Below, piece by piece: positions 36,902 through 45,914 of a stretch of DNA of 64,000 nt (position 1 is its first letter; each line of letters opens with the position of its first letter). This DNA is from CAG-103 sp963627135 (lineage in GTDB: Bacteria; Bacillota; Clostridia; Oscillospirales; Oscillospiraceae), in NCBI GenBank assembly GCA_963627135.1, contig CAVFZY010000008.1, positions 62,001 through 126,000 on the forward strand. Reading direction: 5' to 3'. The position numbers were made by a program, and so were the translations under genes. Under the pieces are notes generated by a model. That model was given only the letters and a program-made list of their open reading frames with translations, was not told the origin of the DNA and did no database searches.

Positions 36902-38307
36902 GCGAAGATAAGGAACTCAAGCAGTGGAAGGAAAAGCTGTTCTACCAGCCGAAGAACGGTTATGATCAGATCGACGCCGAGCAGACCGGGGAGATCTTTG
37001 CCTACGCCGAGGGATATAAGCGCTTTCTCGACGCCGCGCGCACCGAGCGCGAGGCCGTTAAGGAAGCGATCCGCATGGCGGAGGCCGCGGGCTTTGTGCC
37101 GTATACGTTCGGCATGGAGCTGCAGCCGGGCTCGAAGGTGTATGTCAACAACCGCGGCAAGGCGCTCATGCTGGCCGTGCTCGGTCAGCAGCCGCTCGAC
37201 CACGGCTGCGTGATTGCGGGCGCGCACATCGACTCGCCGCGCCTCGACCTCAAGCAGACACCGATGTATGAGGATTCGGAGCTGGCATATTTCAAGACGC
37301 ACTATTACGGCGGCATCAAGAAGTACCAGTGGGTCACGATCCCGCTGGAGCTGCACGGCACCGTCGCGCTCAAGGACGGCAGCACGGTCGATATTGCCAT
37401 CGGCCGCGAGCCGGATGAGCCGCAGTTCGTCATCACCGATCTGCTGCCGCACCTCGGCAAGGATCAGATGCGCAAGACCATGGAAGAGGGTATCACGGGT
37501 GAGGCACTCAACGTCGTCATCGGCAGCATGCCGTATGCCGGTGAGGGGCGTGACCGCGTGAAGCTCGCCGTGCTGTCCCTGCTCTATGATGAATACGGTA
37601 TCACGGAAGAGGACTTTCTGTCGGCAGAGCTTGCCGCCGTGCCAGCGTTCCCGGCGCGCGACATTGGCTTTGACCGCAGCATGATCGGCGCCTATGGTCA
37701 GGACGATCGCGTGTGTGCCTACGCCGAGCTGCGCGCCATCCTCGACCTCGACGGCGCACCGGAGCGCACGGCCGTGTGCATCCTCGCCGATAAGGAGGAG
37801 ATCGGCTCCGACGGCGTGTCCGGCATGCAGTCACAGGCGTTTGAGGCCTTCATGGCCGACCTCTGCGAGCAGCAGGACGTCGCGCTGCGCCACTGCTTTG
37901 CCAAGAGTTTTTGCCTCTCGGCGGACGTCTGCGCGGCCTTTGACCCCAGCTTCCCCGAGGTGAGCGCCAAGCGCACGGAGGCCAAGCTCAATTACGGCAT
38001 GGGCATCTGCAAGTTCACGGGTGCGCGCGGCAAGTCTGGCACGAGCGATGCCTCAGCCGAGCTTGTGGCCTATCTGCGCCGCCTGTTTGCCGATAACGGC
38101 GTCGTCTGGCAGCTGTCCGAGATGGGCAAGGTCGATCAGGGCGGCGGCGGCACGATCGCCAAGTTTATGGCCGACCGCAACATCGACACCATTGACGCCG
38201 GTGTGCCGGTGCTGAGCATGCATTCGCCGTTCGAGCTTGTGGCAAAGTTCGATTGCTGGATGACCTACCGCGGCGTGCTGGCGGCCTACTGCGACACGCA
38301 GGCGTGA
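36898..38307 (+). CDS. M18-family aminopeptidase
   Basis: The 469-residue metalloaminopeptidase has the M18 ligand set: AGAHIDSPRLDLK (His and Asp), YGQDDRVCAYA, the catalytic DKEEIGSDG and the late SMHSPFE histidine. M18 enzymes are dodecameric cytosolic peptidases acting on acidic or neutral N-termini. It is translationally coupled (ATGA) to the TsaC-CoaE fusion and ends the prfA operon. Confidence 0.92.
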   Translation: MSEDKELKQWKEKLFYQPKNGYDQIDAEQTGEIFAYAEGYKRFLDAARTEREAVKEAIRMAEAAGFVPYTFGMELQPGSKVYVNNRGKALMLAVLGQQPLDHGCVIAGAHIDSPRLDLKQTPMYEDSELAYFKTHYYGGIKKYQWVTIPLELHGTVALKDGSTVDIAIGREPDEPQFVITDLLPHLGKDQMRKTMEEGITGEALNVVIGSMPYAGEGRDRVKLAVLSLLYDEYGITEEDFLSAELAAVPAFPARDIGFDRSMIGAYGQDDRVCAYAELRAILDLDGAPERTAVCILADKEEIGSDGVSGMQSQAFEAFMADLCEQQDVALRHCFAKSFCLSADVCAAFDPSFPEVSAKRTEAKLNYGMGICKFTGARGKSGTSDASAELVAYLRRLFADNGVVWQLSEMGKVDQGGGGTIAKFMADRNIDTIDAGVPVLSMHSPFELVAKFDCWMTYRGVLAAYCDTQA

Positions 38308-38342
38308 CCGGATCGGGCAGGGGAGGACCCTACAAGGGGAGG

Positions 38343-38362
38343 ACGGGCGCTGTGCCCGTTTT
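38343..38362 (+). terminator. Terminator of the prfA operon
   Basis: ACGGGC and GCCCGT form a short stem followed by TTT. Confidence 0.5.
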
Positions 38363-38365
38363 CCC

Positions 38366-38394
38366 TTGTGGTGAGAAAGAAATAGTGTTATAAT
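38366..38394 (+). promoter_or_regulatory. Promoter of uppP
   Basis: TTGTGG (38366-38371) and TATAAT (38389-38394), spacing 17. Confidence 0.7.
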
Positions 38395-38429
38395 CAAATG
38401 TTCATATCTGCACATTGGGAGGTACATCC

Positions 38430-39263
38430 GTGAGCATCTGGAATGCGATCCTACTCGGTCTGGTGCAGGGCGTCGCAGAGTTTCTGCCGATCTCCAGCTC
38501 CGGCCATTTGTCCATCCTGCAAAACCTGTTTCACATGTCTACGACGGAAAACGGCCATCTGTTTTTCGATGTTCTGCTGCATCTGGGCACACTTATTTCC
38601 ATCTGCATCGTCTACTGGCGGGACATCGTGGCCATGGTGCGCGAGACGTTCGCGTTTTTCCGCAGCACGCGTCTGCCGGCTGAGCAGCGGCAGCGGCTTC
38701 CCGCCGCGCGCCTGGTGCTCATGATCATTCTGGCGACGCTGCCGCTGTTTCTGATCCTGCCGATCAACGATCAGGTCGAGCAGCTGTACTACCACACCTT
38801 CTTCATCGGCCTCATGCTCATCCTCACGGGTTTTCTGCTGTTTGTGGCCGATAAAATGCCCAAGGGCACGCGCACGGAGAAAAACATGCGCGTGCGCGAC
38901 GCGCTCATCATCGGCGTGTGCCAGGCTGTGGCGACGATCCCGGGCCTGTCCCGGTCGGGTACCACGATCGCGGCCGGCATGGCCACGGGATTGGACCGCA
39001 GCTTTGCGGTGCGCTTCTCGTTTCTGATGTCGCTGCCTGCGGTGCTGGGTGCAAACATCCTGTCGCTGGCAAAGGCGGCCAAGACGGGCATCGATGTGTC
39101 GCTCCTGCCGGCGTACCTGATCGGCATGTTCGTGGCGATGGTTTCGGGTGTTGCGGCCATCGGCCTTGTCAAACGCCTGACGTCGAAGGGCCGCTTCGGC
39201 GCGTTTTCCTACTACTGCTGGGGCGCGGGCGCACTGACGATGATTCTGTCTCTGATTTTCTGA
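38430..39263 (+). CDS. uppP: Undecaprenyl-diphosphatase
   Basis: The 277-residue membrane enzyme recycles the cell-wall lipid carrier and contributes to bacitracin resistance. It has the GLVQGVAEFLPISSSGH signature and the second motif GLSRSGTTIAAGM. The start is GTG 38430, eight bases after GGGAGG. ftsK follows after 14 bases. Confidence 0.95.
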   Translation: MSIWNAILLGLVQGVAEFLPISSSGHLSILQNLFHMSTTENGHLFFDVLLHLGTLISICIVYWRDIVAMVRETFAFFRSTRLPAEQRQRLPAARLVLMIILATLPLFLILPINDQVEQLYYHTFFIGLMLILTGFLLFVADKMPKGTRTEKNMRVRDALIIGVCQAVATIPGLSRSGTTIAAGMATGLDRSFAVRFSFLMSLPAVLGANILSLAKAAKTGIDVSLLPAYLIGMFVAMVSGVAAIGLVKRLTSKGRFGAFSYYCWGAGALTMILSLIF

Positions 39264-39277
39264 GAGGACGTTATAAA

Positions 39278-41875
39278 ATGGCAACTTCATCATCCAAAAA
39301 GAAAACCGGCACGGCGAAAAAGTCCGCTCCGGCAGCGAAAAAGTCGGCCTCCGCACCGGAAAAGCAGCCGGCTGCCAAGGCGGCTCCGGCCGCTGCGCCG
39401 ACGGCGCCGACGTGGCCGTATGCGCTTGTGTGCATCGTGCTGTCGCTGCTGGCATTTCTGGGCTTGTTTCATGCCGAGGGCGTCATCATCGACGGCTTTG
39501 CAGGCTTCCTGTGCGGCGTCATGGGCTGGGGCTTTTGGGCGTTTCCATTTGCGATGCTGCTGCTGGCGTGGATCTTTGTGCGCAATCCGAGCAGACATTT
39601 CGGCCTGCGGGTGACGGCGGCGCTGCTGATTGCGCCGCTGTTCGGCATGATCGTGCACCTGATGCTCTGCCGCGTGGCGTTCACGGCGCAGACGTTCGGC
39701 GCGATCGTCGGCCAGCTCTATGATGGAGGTAAGGCGCTCACGTCCGGCGGCGTGATCTCCGGCGGCTTGGGTTATCTGCTCAAGGCCGGCATCAGCGTGT
39801 ATGCGGCGCTGCCGTTGACGATGGTCGCCTTCGTGTTCTGCGTGCTGGGCAGCGTGGACCTGACGGTCGGCAAAATCGCAGCCTGGTCGCGCACACGGCG
39901 CGAGGCGCAGTACATTCCGGACGAGGACGTGCCGCTTGCGGATGATGAGCAGGACGAACCGGCACCGCAGCCGCTGCCCGAGTCGCCGCGCCGTAACCGC
40001 CGCGCTGCGCCGGACAAGCCGGTCGCGAAGAAAAAATTCATTGACATCCCGGTCGAGGACGCACCGGTAGAGCTGGACGATGACCCGATCGACCCGATCC
40101 CGGTCAAAAAATCTGCCCGCGGCGCGAAAAAGGCCGCGCCGGCCGAGGCCACGCAGAACGTCCAGCCGCTGTCCGTGGAGGAGGCGGCCGACATCTGCGG
40201 CATCACCGTGCCGGCCACGCAGGAGATCCAGGACCCGCCGAAGCCGTCCAAGAAGGCGGCCAGCGCCGCCGTCGCAGCGGAGACGGCCGCCATCACCTCC
40301 GCCATCGAGAGCGAGAATGCCGACCATTCGGCCTATCAGCTCCCACCGGTGTCGTTCCTGCGTGCGGGGAAGAAGGACCAGACGGACGCAACGGAGGAGA
40401 TCCGCTTCAACCGCGACCGGCTCAACACCGCCCTGAGCAGCTTCGGCGTCAATGCCACCATTCGCGACGTGACCCGCGGCCCCACGGTCACGCGTTACGA
40501 CCTCGAGCTCGAGGCGGGCGTGAAGCTCAACAAGATCACGAATCTCTCCGGCGATCTTGCGCTCGCGCTCGGCGTGGAAAACGTGCGCATCGCGCCGATT
40601 CCGGACAAGATCTCGACCGTCGGCATCGAGGTGCCGAACAAGATCGTCAGCGCCGTGTGCCTGCGCGATATCGTTGACTCGCCTGCGTTCCGCAATGCGA
40701 AGTCCAAGCTCTCGTTCGCCGTCGGCAAGGACATCGGCGGCAACTGCATTATCGGCAACATCGCCAAGCTGCCGCATATGCTCATCGCCGGCACGACCGG
40801 TTCCGGCAAGTCCGTGTGCATGAATTCGCTCATCCTGAGTCTGCTCTACAAGGCGACGCCGGACGAGGTGCGCCTGATCATGATCGACCCGAAAATGGTC
40901 GAGCTCGGCATCTATAACGGCATCCCGCACCTGTTCATCCCCGTCGTGACCGACCCGAAGAAGGCGGCCGGCGCGCTGCAGTGGGCGGTCGTGGAGATGC
41001 TAAAGCGCTACCGTCTCTTCTCTGAGGCGCAGGTGCGCGACCTCGCCAGCTATAACGCCCTGCAGAAAAACGAGCCCGACGGTCAGACCATGCCGCAGGT
41101 CGTCATCGTCATCGACGAGCTGGCCGATCTTATGCTCTGCGCTGCCAAAGAGGTGGAGGAGAGCATCTGCCGCGTGGCGCAGATGGGCCGCGCCGCGGGC
41201 ATGCACCTCATCATTGCGACGCAGCGTCCGTCCGCGGACGTGATCACCGGCCTTATGAAAGCAAATATCCCGAGCCGCATTGCCTTTGCGGTCTCGTCCT
41301 CGCTTGAGAGCCGCATCATCCTCGACACCTCCGGCGCGGAAAAGCTCATCGGCATGGGCGATATGCTCTATGCCCCCATCGGCACCGGCAAGCCCCTGCG
41401 TGTGCAGGGCTCGTACGTGTCGGACGAGGAGCGCGAAGAGGTCGTGCGCTTCATTAAGCAAAATTCCGAGGCGCAGTACAGCGATGACATCATCGCCCAG
41501 ATCGAGAAATCCGCCGCCGAGACCGATAAGAAGTCCGGCCCCGCGCCCGAGGCGGACAAGCCCGCCAAGAGCGACTATGACGAGCTGCTGCCGCAGGGCG
41601 TGGATGTCATTCTCGAGACGAAGCAGGCGTCGGTGTCCATGCTGCAGCGCCGGCTGAAGCTCGGCTATTCGCGCGCCGCGCGCATGGTCGATCAGATGGA
41701 GGAGATGGGCATCGTCGGCCCGTTTGAGGGCTCGAAGCCGCGCAAGATCCTCATCACAAAGCAGCAGTGGCAGGAGATGCAGTATGTGCAGGGCACCGCG
41801 CCGAGCGAGGTGCTGCAGGCGCAGGCGGACTTTGCAGACGTTAACGAAGAGGAACCTGAAGACGATGAATCATGA
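39278..41875 (+). CDS. ftsK: DNA translocase FtsK/SpoIIIE
   Basis: The 865-residue protein has a Lys/Ala-rich start, four membrane helices (about 45-195), a variable acidic/basic linker (about 205-370), and the motor with Walker A GTTGSGKS (505-512) and Walker B VIVIDELADL. The C-terminal winged-helix gamma domain (about 770-835; SVSMLQRRLKLGYSRAARM) reads polar DNA motifs. It pumps chromosome DNA through the septum. The start ATG 39278 follows GAGAGGA. Confidence 0.95.
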   Translation: MATSSSKKKTGTAKKSAPAAKKSASAPEKQPAAKAAPAAAPTAPTWPYALVCIVLSLLAFLGLFHAEGVIIDGFAGFLCGVMGWGFWAFPFAMLLLAWIFVRNPSRHFGLRVTAALLIAPLFGMIVHLMLCRVAFTAQTFGAIVGQLYDGGKALTSGGVISGGLGYLLKAGISVYAALPLTMVAFVFCVLGSVDLTVGKIAAWSRTRREAQYIPDEDVPLADDEQDEPAPQPLPESPRRNRRAAPDKPVAKKKFIDIPVEDAPVELDDDPIDPIPVKKSARGAKKAAPAEATQNVQPLSVEEAADICGITVPATQEIQDPPKPSKKAASAAVAAETAAITSAIESENADHSAYQLPPVSFLRAGKKDQTDATEEIRFNRDRLNTALSSFGVNATIRDVTRGPTVTRYDLELEAGVKLNKITNLSGDLALALGVENVRIAPIPDKISTVGIEVPNKIVSAVCLRDIVDSPAFRNAKSKLSFAVGKDIGGNCIIGNIAKLPHMLIAGTTGSGKSVCMNSLILSLLYKATPDEVRLIMIDPKMVELGIYNGIPHLFIPVVTDPKKAAGALQWAVVEMLKRYRLFSEAQVRDLASYNALQKNEPDGQTMPQVVIVIDELADLMLCAAKEVEESICRVAQMGRAAGMHLIIATQRPSADVITGLMKANIPSRIAFAVSSSLESRIILDTSGAEKLIGMGDMLYAPIGTGKPLRVQGSYVSDEEREEVVRFIKQNSEAQYSDDIIAQIEKSAAETDKKSGPAPEADKPAKSDYDELLPQGVDVILETKQASVSMLQRRLKLGYSRAARMVDQMEEMGIVGPFEGSKPRKILITKQQWQEMQYVQGTAPSEVLQAQADFADVNEEEPEDDES

Positions 41876-42332
41876 TCTCCACACGGGGCGGCCGGAGCGC
41901 CGCCCCGTCGGCACGATTGCCTTTCCGGATGGTCCGGACTTTGCCCCGGAAATGGCGCCGGCGCAGGTCGGCGCCTGCAGCACGCTCGCCCTTGCGCACA
42001 TCGGCGACGGGGTGTACGAGCTCATGATGCGCACAGCCCTGTGCGCCGCCGGGCTCACGGCCGTGACCGACCTGCACCGTGAGACGGTGCGCCGCGTCAA
42101 CGCGCCCGCGCAGGCGCGCGCGGCGGAGGCCATTCAGCCCGCGCTCACGGACGAGGAGCGCGCGGTCTATAAGCGCGGCCGCAATGCGAAGGTGAACTCG
42201 GTGCCGCAGCATGCGGACGTCGCGCAGTATCACGCGGCCACGGGGCTCGAGACGCTCTTTGGCTGGCTGTATCTGCTTGGCCGCACGCAGCGGCTGCGCG
42301 AGCTGTTTGCAAAGATCACGGAGGTGCTGTAA
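41865..42332 (+). CDS. mrnC: Mini-ribonuclease III
   Basis: The 155-residue protein is an RNase III catalytic domain without a dsRNA-binding domain. ALAHIGDGVYELMMRT contains the catalytic acidic signature and KRGRNAKVNSVP the later conserved block. In Bacillus it matures 23S rRNA. It starts 11 bases inside the end of ftsK, in another frame. Confidence 0.92.
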   Translation: MNHDLHTGRPERRPVGTIAFPDGPDFAPEMAPAQVGACSTLALAHIGDGVYELMMRTALCAAGLTAVTDLHRETVRRVNAPAQARAAEAIQPALTDEERAVYKRGRNAKVNSVPQHADVAQYHAATGLETLFGWLYLLGRTQRLRELFAKITEVL

Positions 42333-42333
42333 C

Positions 42334-44103
42334 ATGCCAATGGACGCAGTTTTTCTGTACGGCCTGACGCAGGAATTGACGCAGAGCCTGACCGGCGCGC
42401 GCATCGACAAGGTGCAGCAGCCGGAGCGCGACCTGCTGCTGCTGTCCGTGCGCACGCAGAGCGGCAACGCAAAGCTGCTCGTGCACGGCGGCGTGGGCAG
42501 CGCGCGGGTGCATTTCACGGCCGGCACTTTTGAAAATCCGGCCGAACCGCCGATGTTCTGCATGCTCCTGCGCAAGCACCTCGTCGGCGCGCGCATCACG
42601 GGTGTTGCCCAGCCGGACTTTGAGCGTATGCTCGTGCTCGACCTTGACGGCCGCGATGAGCTCGGCACGCCGGTCAAAAAGCAGATCATTGTCGAGATGC
42701 TTGGCCGTCAGTCGAACGTCATTCTCGTCAGTGCCGACGGGCATATCATCGACTGCATGCGCCGCGTGGATTCCTCTATGAGCGAGACGCGCCAGGTGCA
42801 GCCGGGCCTGTTTTACCGCCTGCCGCTGCGGCAGGACAAGCCGGTCCTGTTTGACACGACGTCGGAGCAGCGCACGGAGCTGCTCTCCTGCCCAGTCACG
42901 GCGGCAACGCTCGATAAGTGGCTGCTGGGCCTGTTTTCCGGTGTGTCGCCCCTGCTGTGCCGGGAGGTGTGCTTCCGCGCGCTCGGCGATGCCAGCCCCC
43001 GGCTGGAGCGGCTGGACGATGCGCAGCGCGCGCGCCTGGGGCGCGCGCTGGATGCGCTGGTGTTCTCGGTCGAGACGAACAACCTTGCACCCACCATGCT
43101 GTTCGACGGGGAACGGCCGAAGGACTTTTCCGCCGTGCCGATCCTGCAGTATCAGGGCGCGCTTCAAGGCCGCGGCTGCGGCTCGTTTTCCGAGCTGCTG
43201 GACGAGTTTTATCTCCGGCGCGACAAGGCGGAGGCCATGCGCCGCCGCTCGCAGGAGCTGACGCATCAGGTGCGCACCCTGCGTGACCGCACGGCCAAAA
43301 AGCTGGCCATCCAGCAGTCGGACCTGCTGCGCTGCGCCGACCGCGAGGCCCTGCGGCAGAAGGCCGACCTCATCAAGGCCAATCTCTACCGCATCCATAA
43401 GGGCGACTGTACCGTGACGGTGCAGGACTACTATGCCGAGGGCTGCCCGGACGTGACGATCGAGCTTGACCCGCGCAAGAGCCCGCAGGAGAACGCCGCC
43501 GCGCTCTATAAGTCCTACCGCAAGGCCAAGACGGCCGAGCAGCACCTGACCGGCCTGATCGCCGAGACGAGCCGGAACCTCGATTACCTCAATAGCGTGC
43601 TCGATGAGCTTGCGCGTGCCGAGAGCGAACGCGACCTTGCGGACATCCGTGCCGAGCTGCGCGCGACCGGGTATCTGCGCCAGCCGCGCAATGCGAAAAA
43701 GGAAAAAACGGCGCGCCGCTCGCCGCTCGCCTTCGTCTCGAGCACCGGGTATGAGATCCTGGTCGGCCGCTCCAACACGCAAAACGACGAGCTGACACAC
43801 TGTACCGCCCGCCGCACGGACATCTGGCTGCATGTGCAGAAGGTGCACGGCTCGCATGTCATCATCCGCGCGCACGACACGACGCCGGACGATCAGACGG
43901 TTGCCGAGGCGGCGAGCCTCGCCGTGTACTATTCGCAGGCGCGCGGCGGCGGGAAGACGCCGGTGGACTATACCATGGCGCGCTTTGTGCGCAAGCCGTC
44001 CGGTGCGCTGCCAGGCATGGTGCTCTACACGGACTACCAGACCTGCATGGTCGAGAGCGATGAGGCGCTCGTGGAGCGCCTGCGTATGCGCGAAAGCAAG
44101 TAA
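42334..44103 (+). CDS. rqcH: Ribosome quality-control factor RqcH (NFACT protein)
   Basis: The 589-residue NFACT-family protein was long called fibronectin-binding protein. It has the NFACT-N domain (1-200; GARIDKVQQPERDLLLL), helix-hairpin and coiled-coil segments (about 280-440) and the NFACT-R domain (about 460-570; TGYEILVGRSNTQNDELT, DIWLHVQKVHGSHV). RqcH adds alanine tails to stalled nascent chains on 50S subunits. GGAGGTG is seven bases before ATG 42334. Confidence 0.94.
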   Translation: MPMDAVFLYGLTQELTQSLTGARIDKVQQPERDLLLLSVRTQSGNAKLLVHGGVGSARVHFTAGTFENPAEPPMFCMLLRKHLVGARITGVAQPDFERMLVLDLDGRDELGTPVKKQIIVEMLGRQSNVILVSADGHIIDCMRRVDSSMSETRQVQPGLFYRLPLRQDKPVLFDTTSEQRTELLSCPVTAATLDKWLLGLFSGVSPLLCREVCFRALGDASPRLERLDDAQRARLGRALDALVFSVETNNLAPTMLFDGERPKDFSAVPILQYQGALQGRGCGSFSELLDEFYLRRDKAEAMRRRSQELTHQVRTLRDRTAKKLAIQQSDLLRCADREALRQKADLIKANLYRIHKGDCTVTVQDYYAEGCPDVTIELDPRKSPQENAAALYKSYRKAKTAEQHLTGLIAETSRNLDYLNSVLDELARAESERDLADIRAELRATGYLRQPRNAKKEKTARRSPLAFVSSTGYEILVGRSNTQNDELTHCTARRTDIWLHVQKVHGSHVIIRAHDTTPDDQTVAEAASLAVYYSQARGGGKTPVDYTMARFVRKPSGALPGMVLYTDYQTCMVESDEALVERLRMRESK

Positions 44104-44130
44104 AAAAGCTCCCCGCCGGGGGAGCTTTTT
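44102..44130. terminator. Bidirectional terminator after rqcH
   Basis: AAGCTCCCC pairs with GGGGAGCTT, flanked by A and T runs; it serves both convergent genes. Confidence 0.85.
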
Positions 44131-44136
44131 ATGCGC

Positions 44137-44496
44137 TTATTTCCAGCTGTAAGTGTGGCATCTTTTGCAGTACCAGCCATTGCACATACCGTCTTCAAAG
44201 TGGTAATAGAGCTTGTCATGCGTCTGCCGCTCAACGCTCCCGGCGCTGGTGACCCAGGCCTCGCCGCAGCGCCCACACTGATATTCCGGATAAACCACAT
44301 CGCAGTAGCAGTACGCGGCGTCGGAGGCATTCGGCTCCGGCGTGCGCCGTTCACCGATGCGTGTGCCTTTGGTGTGGCCGTATTTTGCGCACTGCGGATT
44401 GTCGGGCGTGGTGTCCGATGCAACGGTGCACGCGGAGCCCAGACTGACCAGCAGCGCCAGTATGAGCGCAGGCGCTGCGGTTTTGCGAATGTTCAT
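44137..44496 (-). CDS. Small secreted cysteine-rich protein of unknown function
   Basis: This 119-residue protein is not recognised. It has a signal peptide or lipoprotein-like leader (residues 1-23, ALILALLVSLGSAC; the cysteine has Leu at -4 rather than -3, so lipidation is uncertain). The mature part has paired cysteines in CYCD, CGRCGE and CNGWYCKRCH, suggesting a zinc-ribbon-like or disulfide fold. ATG 44496 follows GGGGA. It stands alone. Confidence 0.65.
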   Translation of the reverse strand: MNIRKTAAPALILALLVSLGSACTVASDTTPDNPQCAKYGHTKGTRIGERRTPEPNASDAAYCYCDVVYPEYQCGRCGEAWVTSAGSVERQTHDKLYYHFEDGMCNGWYCKRCHTYSWK

Positions 44497-44633
44497 GTGC
44501 ATCCCCATCTCGTGAAAATTGTCATTTCTTTGCATAAAGCGTATCGCACTTTGTGCAGTGCGTCAATCAGACGGTGAAAATGTTAGCGGCATCTTAGCGG
44601 CCTGCGCAGTGGCTTCCCGTCCACGCCGGACAG

Positions 44634-44662
44634 TTGACGGATGCGGAAAACTGCGGTATGCT
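44634..44662 (+). promoter_or_regulatory. Promoter of the flavodoxin gene
   Basis: TTGACG (44634-44639) and TATGCT (44657-44662), spacing 17. Confidence 0.65.
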
Positions 44663-44710
44663 TTTGGCATCGTTCGTAGAAAGGAGCGCCTGCACTCAGG
44701 TGAATGATCT

Positions 44711-45217
44711 ATGAAAAAACTCATTGCTTATTACTCCCGTGCGGGAGAGAACTATTTTTCCGGGGCGCACCGCACCATCGCCGTCGGCAACACGGAGAAG
44801 GCGGCGCGGTTGCTCGCCGAACTCATTGGTGCGGAACTGTTTCGTATTGAGCAGAAGATGCCGTATTCGGACAACTATGACACCTGCGTCGCCGAGGCGC
44901 GGCGCGATCTGCGCACGAATGCCCGCCCGGAGCTGACGGCGTTGCCGGAGCGTCTGGACGACTATGATGAAATTTACCTCGGCTATCCGAATTACTGCGG
45001 CACCATGCCGATGGCGGTCTACACCTTCCTCGAGCACTATGACTGGCAGGGCAAGACCATCCATCCGTTCTGCACGAACGAGGGCAGCGGCCTGTCGAAC
45101 ACGGAGCAGGACATCCGGTGCGCGGCGAAGGGCGCGCGGGTCGCGCGCGGCCTGTCCCTGCGCGGCAGCGCGGTCGAGGGCGCGAAACCGAAACTGGAGC
45201 AGTGGCTGCGCGGATAA
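44711..45217 (+). CDS. Flavodoxin-family protein
   Basis: The 168-residue protein starts KKLIAYYSRAGENYF, the FMN phosphate loop, and has IYLGYPNYCGTMPMAVYTFL and HPFCTNEGSGLSNTEQDI for the isoalloxazine loops. It fits the flavodoxin_4 group of FMN proteins in anaerobes, which serve as redox carriers or quinone-type reductases. The ribosome site AGGTGA is weak. A VanZ-like gene follows after 39 bases. Confidence 0.87.
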   Translation: MKKLIAYYSRAGENYFSGAHRTIAVGNTEKAARLLAELIGAELFRIEQKMPYSDNYDTCVAEARRDLRTNARPELTALPERLDDYDEIYLGYPNYCGTMPMAVYTFLEHYDWQGKTIHPFCTNEGSGLSNTEQDIRCAAKGARVARGLSLRGSAVEGAKPKLEQWLRG

Positions 45218-45256
45218 CGCACGTGTTCTGACAGGCAGAGAGGGAGGAGGCTGCGC

Positions 45257-45781
45257 ATGAGCCGAAACGCAAAAATTCTCATCGACCTAGCCATGCTCGC
45301 GGCCGTTTACGGCATCTGGCTGCTGCCGAAGTGGTGGCCCCTGGGGCGCAGAATGCTCACGGTCTATACGCTCATGTACGGCTGTCTTGCCGGCATCGCG
45401 CTCTTCACGCTCATGCCGGTGCTGGCGGCGCTCCCGTTTTGCTTTGACCATCCGTATGTCCCCATGCACATGGCACCGTTTGAGGACGTCATCCTCCGCC
45501 ATGGCGACTATGTCCGGCAGATCGTGCTGAATATCGCCCTGTTTGTCCCGTTCGGTGTTTTGCTGCCGCTGTGCCGCACCTGCTGCGGCAGGCGGTGCAG
45601 CTTCTGGCGCTGCCTGCTGTTGACGCTGGCGCTCAGCGTCGGCATCGAGCTCGTGCAGCCGCTGCTGCACGCGTTTCGCAGTTCGGATATTACGGACGTG
45701 ATCACGAACACGACCGGCGGCGTGCTGGGCTATGTGCTCTGGGCGATCGTGCACGCCTGCCGGAAAAAACATGAAGATTAA
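45257..45781 (+). CDS. VanZ-family membrane protein
   Basis: The 174-residue protein has about five membrane helices and the VanZ pattern NIALFVPFGVLLPL, SVGIELVQPLLH and SSDITDVITNTTGGVLGY. VanZ proteins are linked to teicoplanin tolerance in enterococci, but most genomic relatives have no known role. No van cluster is nearby. GGGAGGAGG precedes ATG 45257. Confidence 0.88.
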   Translation: MSRNAKILIDLAMLAAVYGIWLLPKWWPLGRRMLTVYTLMYGCLAGIALFTLMPVLAALPFCFDHPYVPMHMAPFEDVILRHGDYVRQIVLNIALFVPFGVLLPLCRTCCGRRCSFWRCLLLTLALSVGIELVQPLLHAFRSSDITDVITNTTGGVLGYVLWAIVHACRKKHED

Positions 45782-45791
45782 CCAGTCTTGA

Positions 45792-45822
45792 GATGCCGGT
45801 GCATTCGCCGGTATCTTTTTTT
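45792..45822 (+). terminator. Terminator of the flavodoxin-VanZ unit
   Basis: GATGCCGG and CCGGTATC form a stem followed by TTTTTTT. Confidence 0.75.
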
Positions 45823-45823
45823 G

Positions 45824-45852
45824 TTGAAAACACGCGGGCGTTCCGTTATACT
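45824..45852 (+). promoter_or_regulatory. Promoter of the cysteine desulfidase gene
   Basis: TTGAAA (45824-45829) and TATACT (45847-45852), spacing 17. Confidence 0.7.
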
Positions 45853-45914
45853 ATTACAAAAAGCGGAATTTTGCGTCCGAAAAAACGGAAAAACAAAAAT
45901 CGGAGGAGAAAAAT

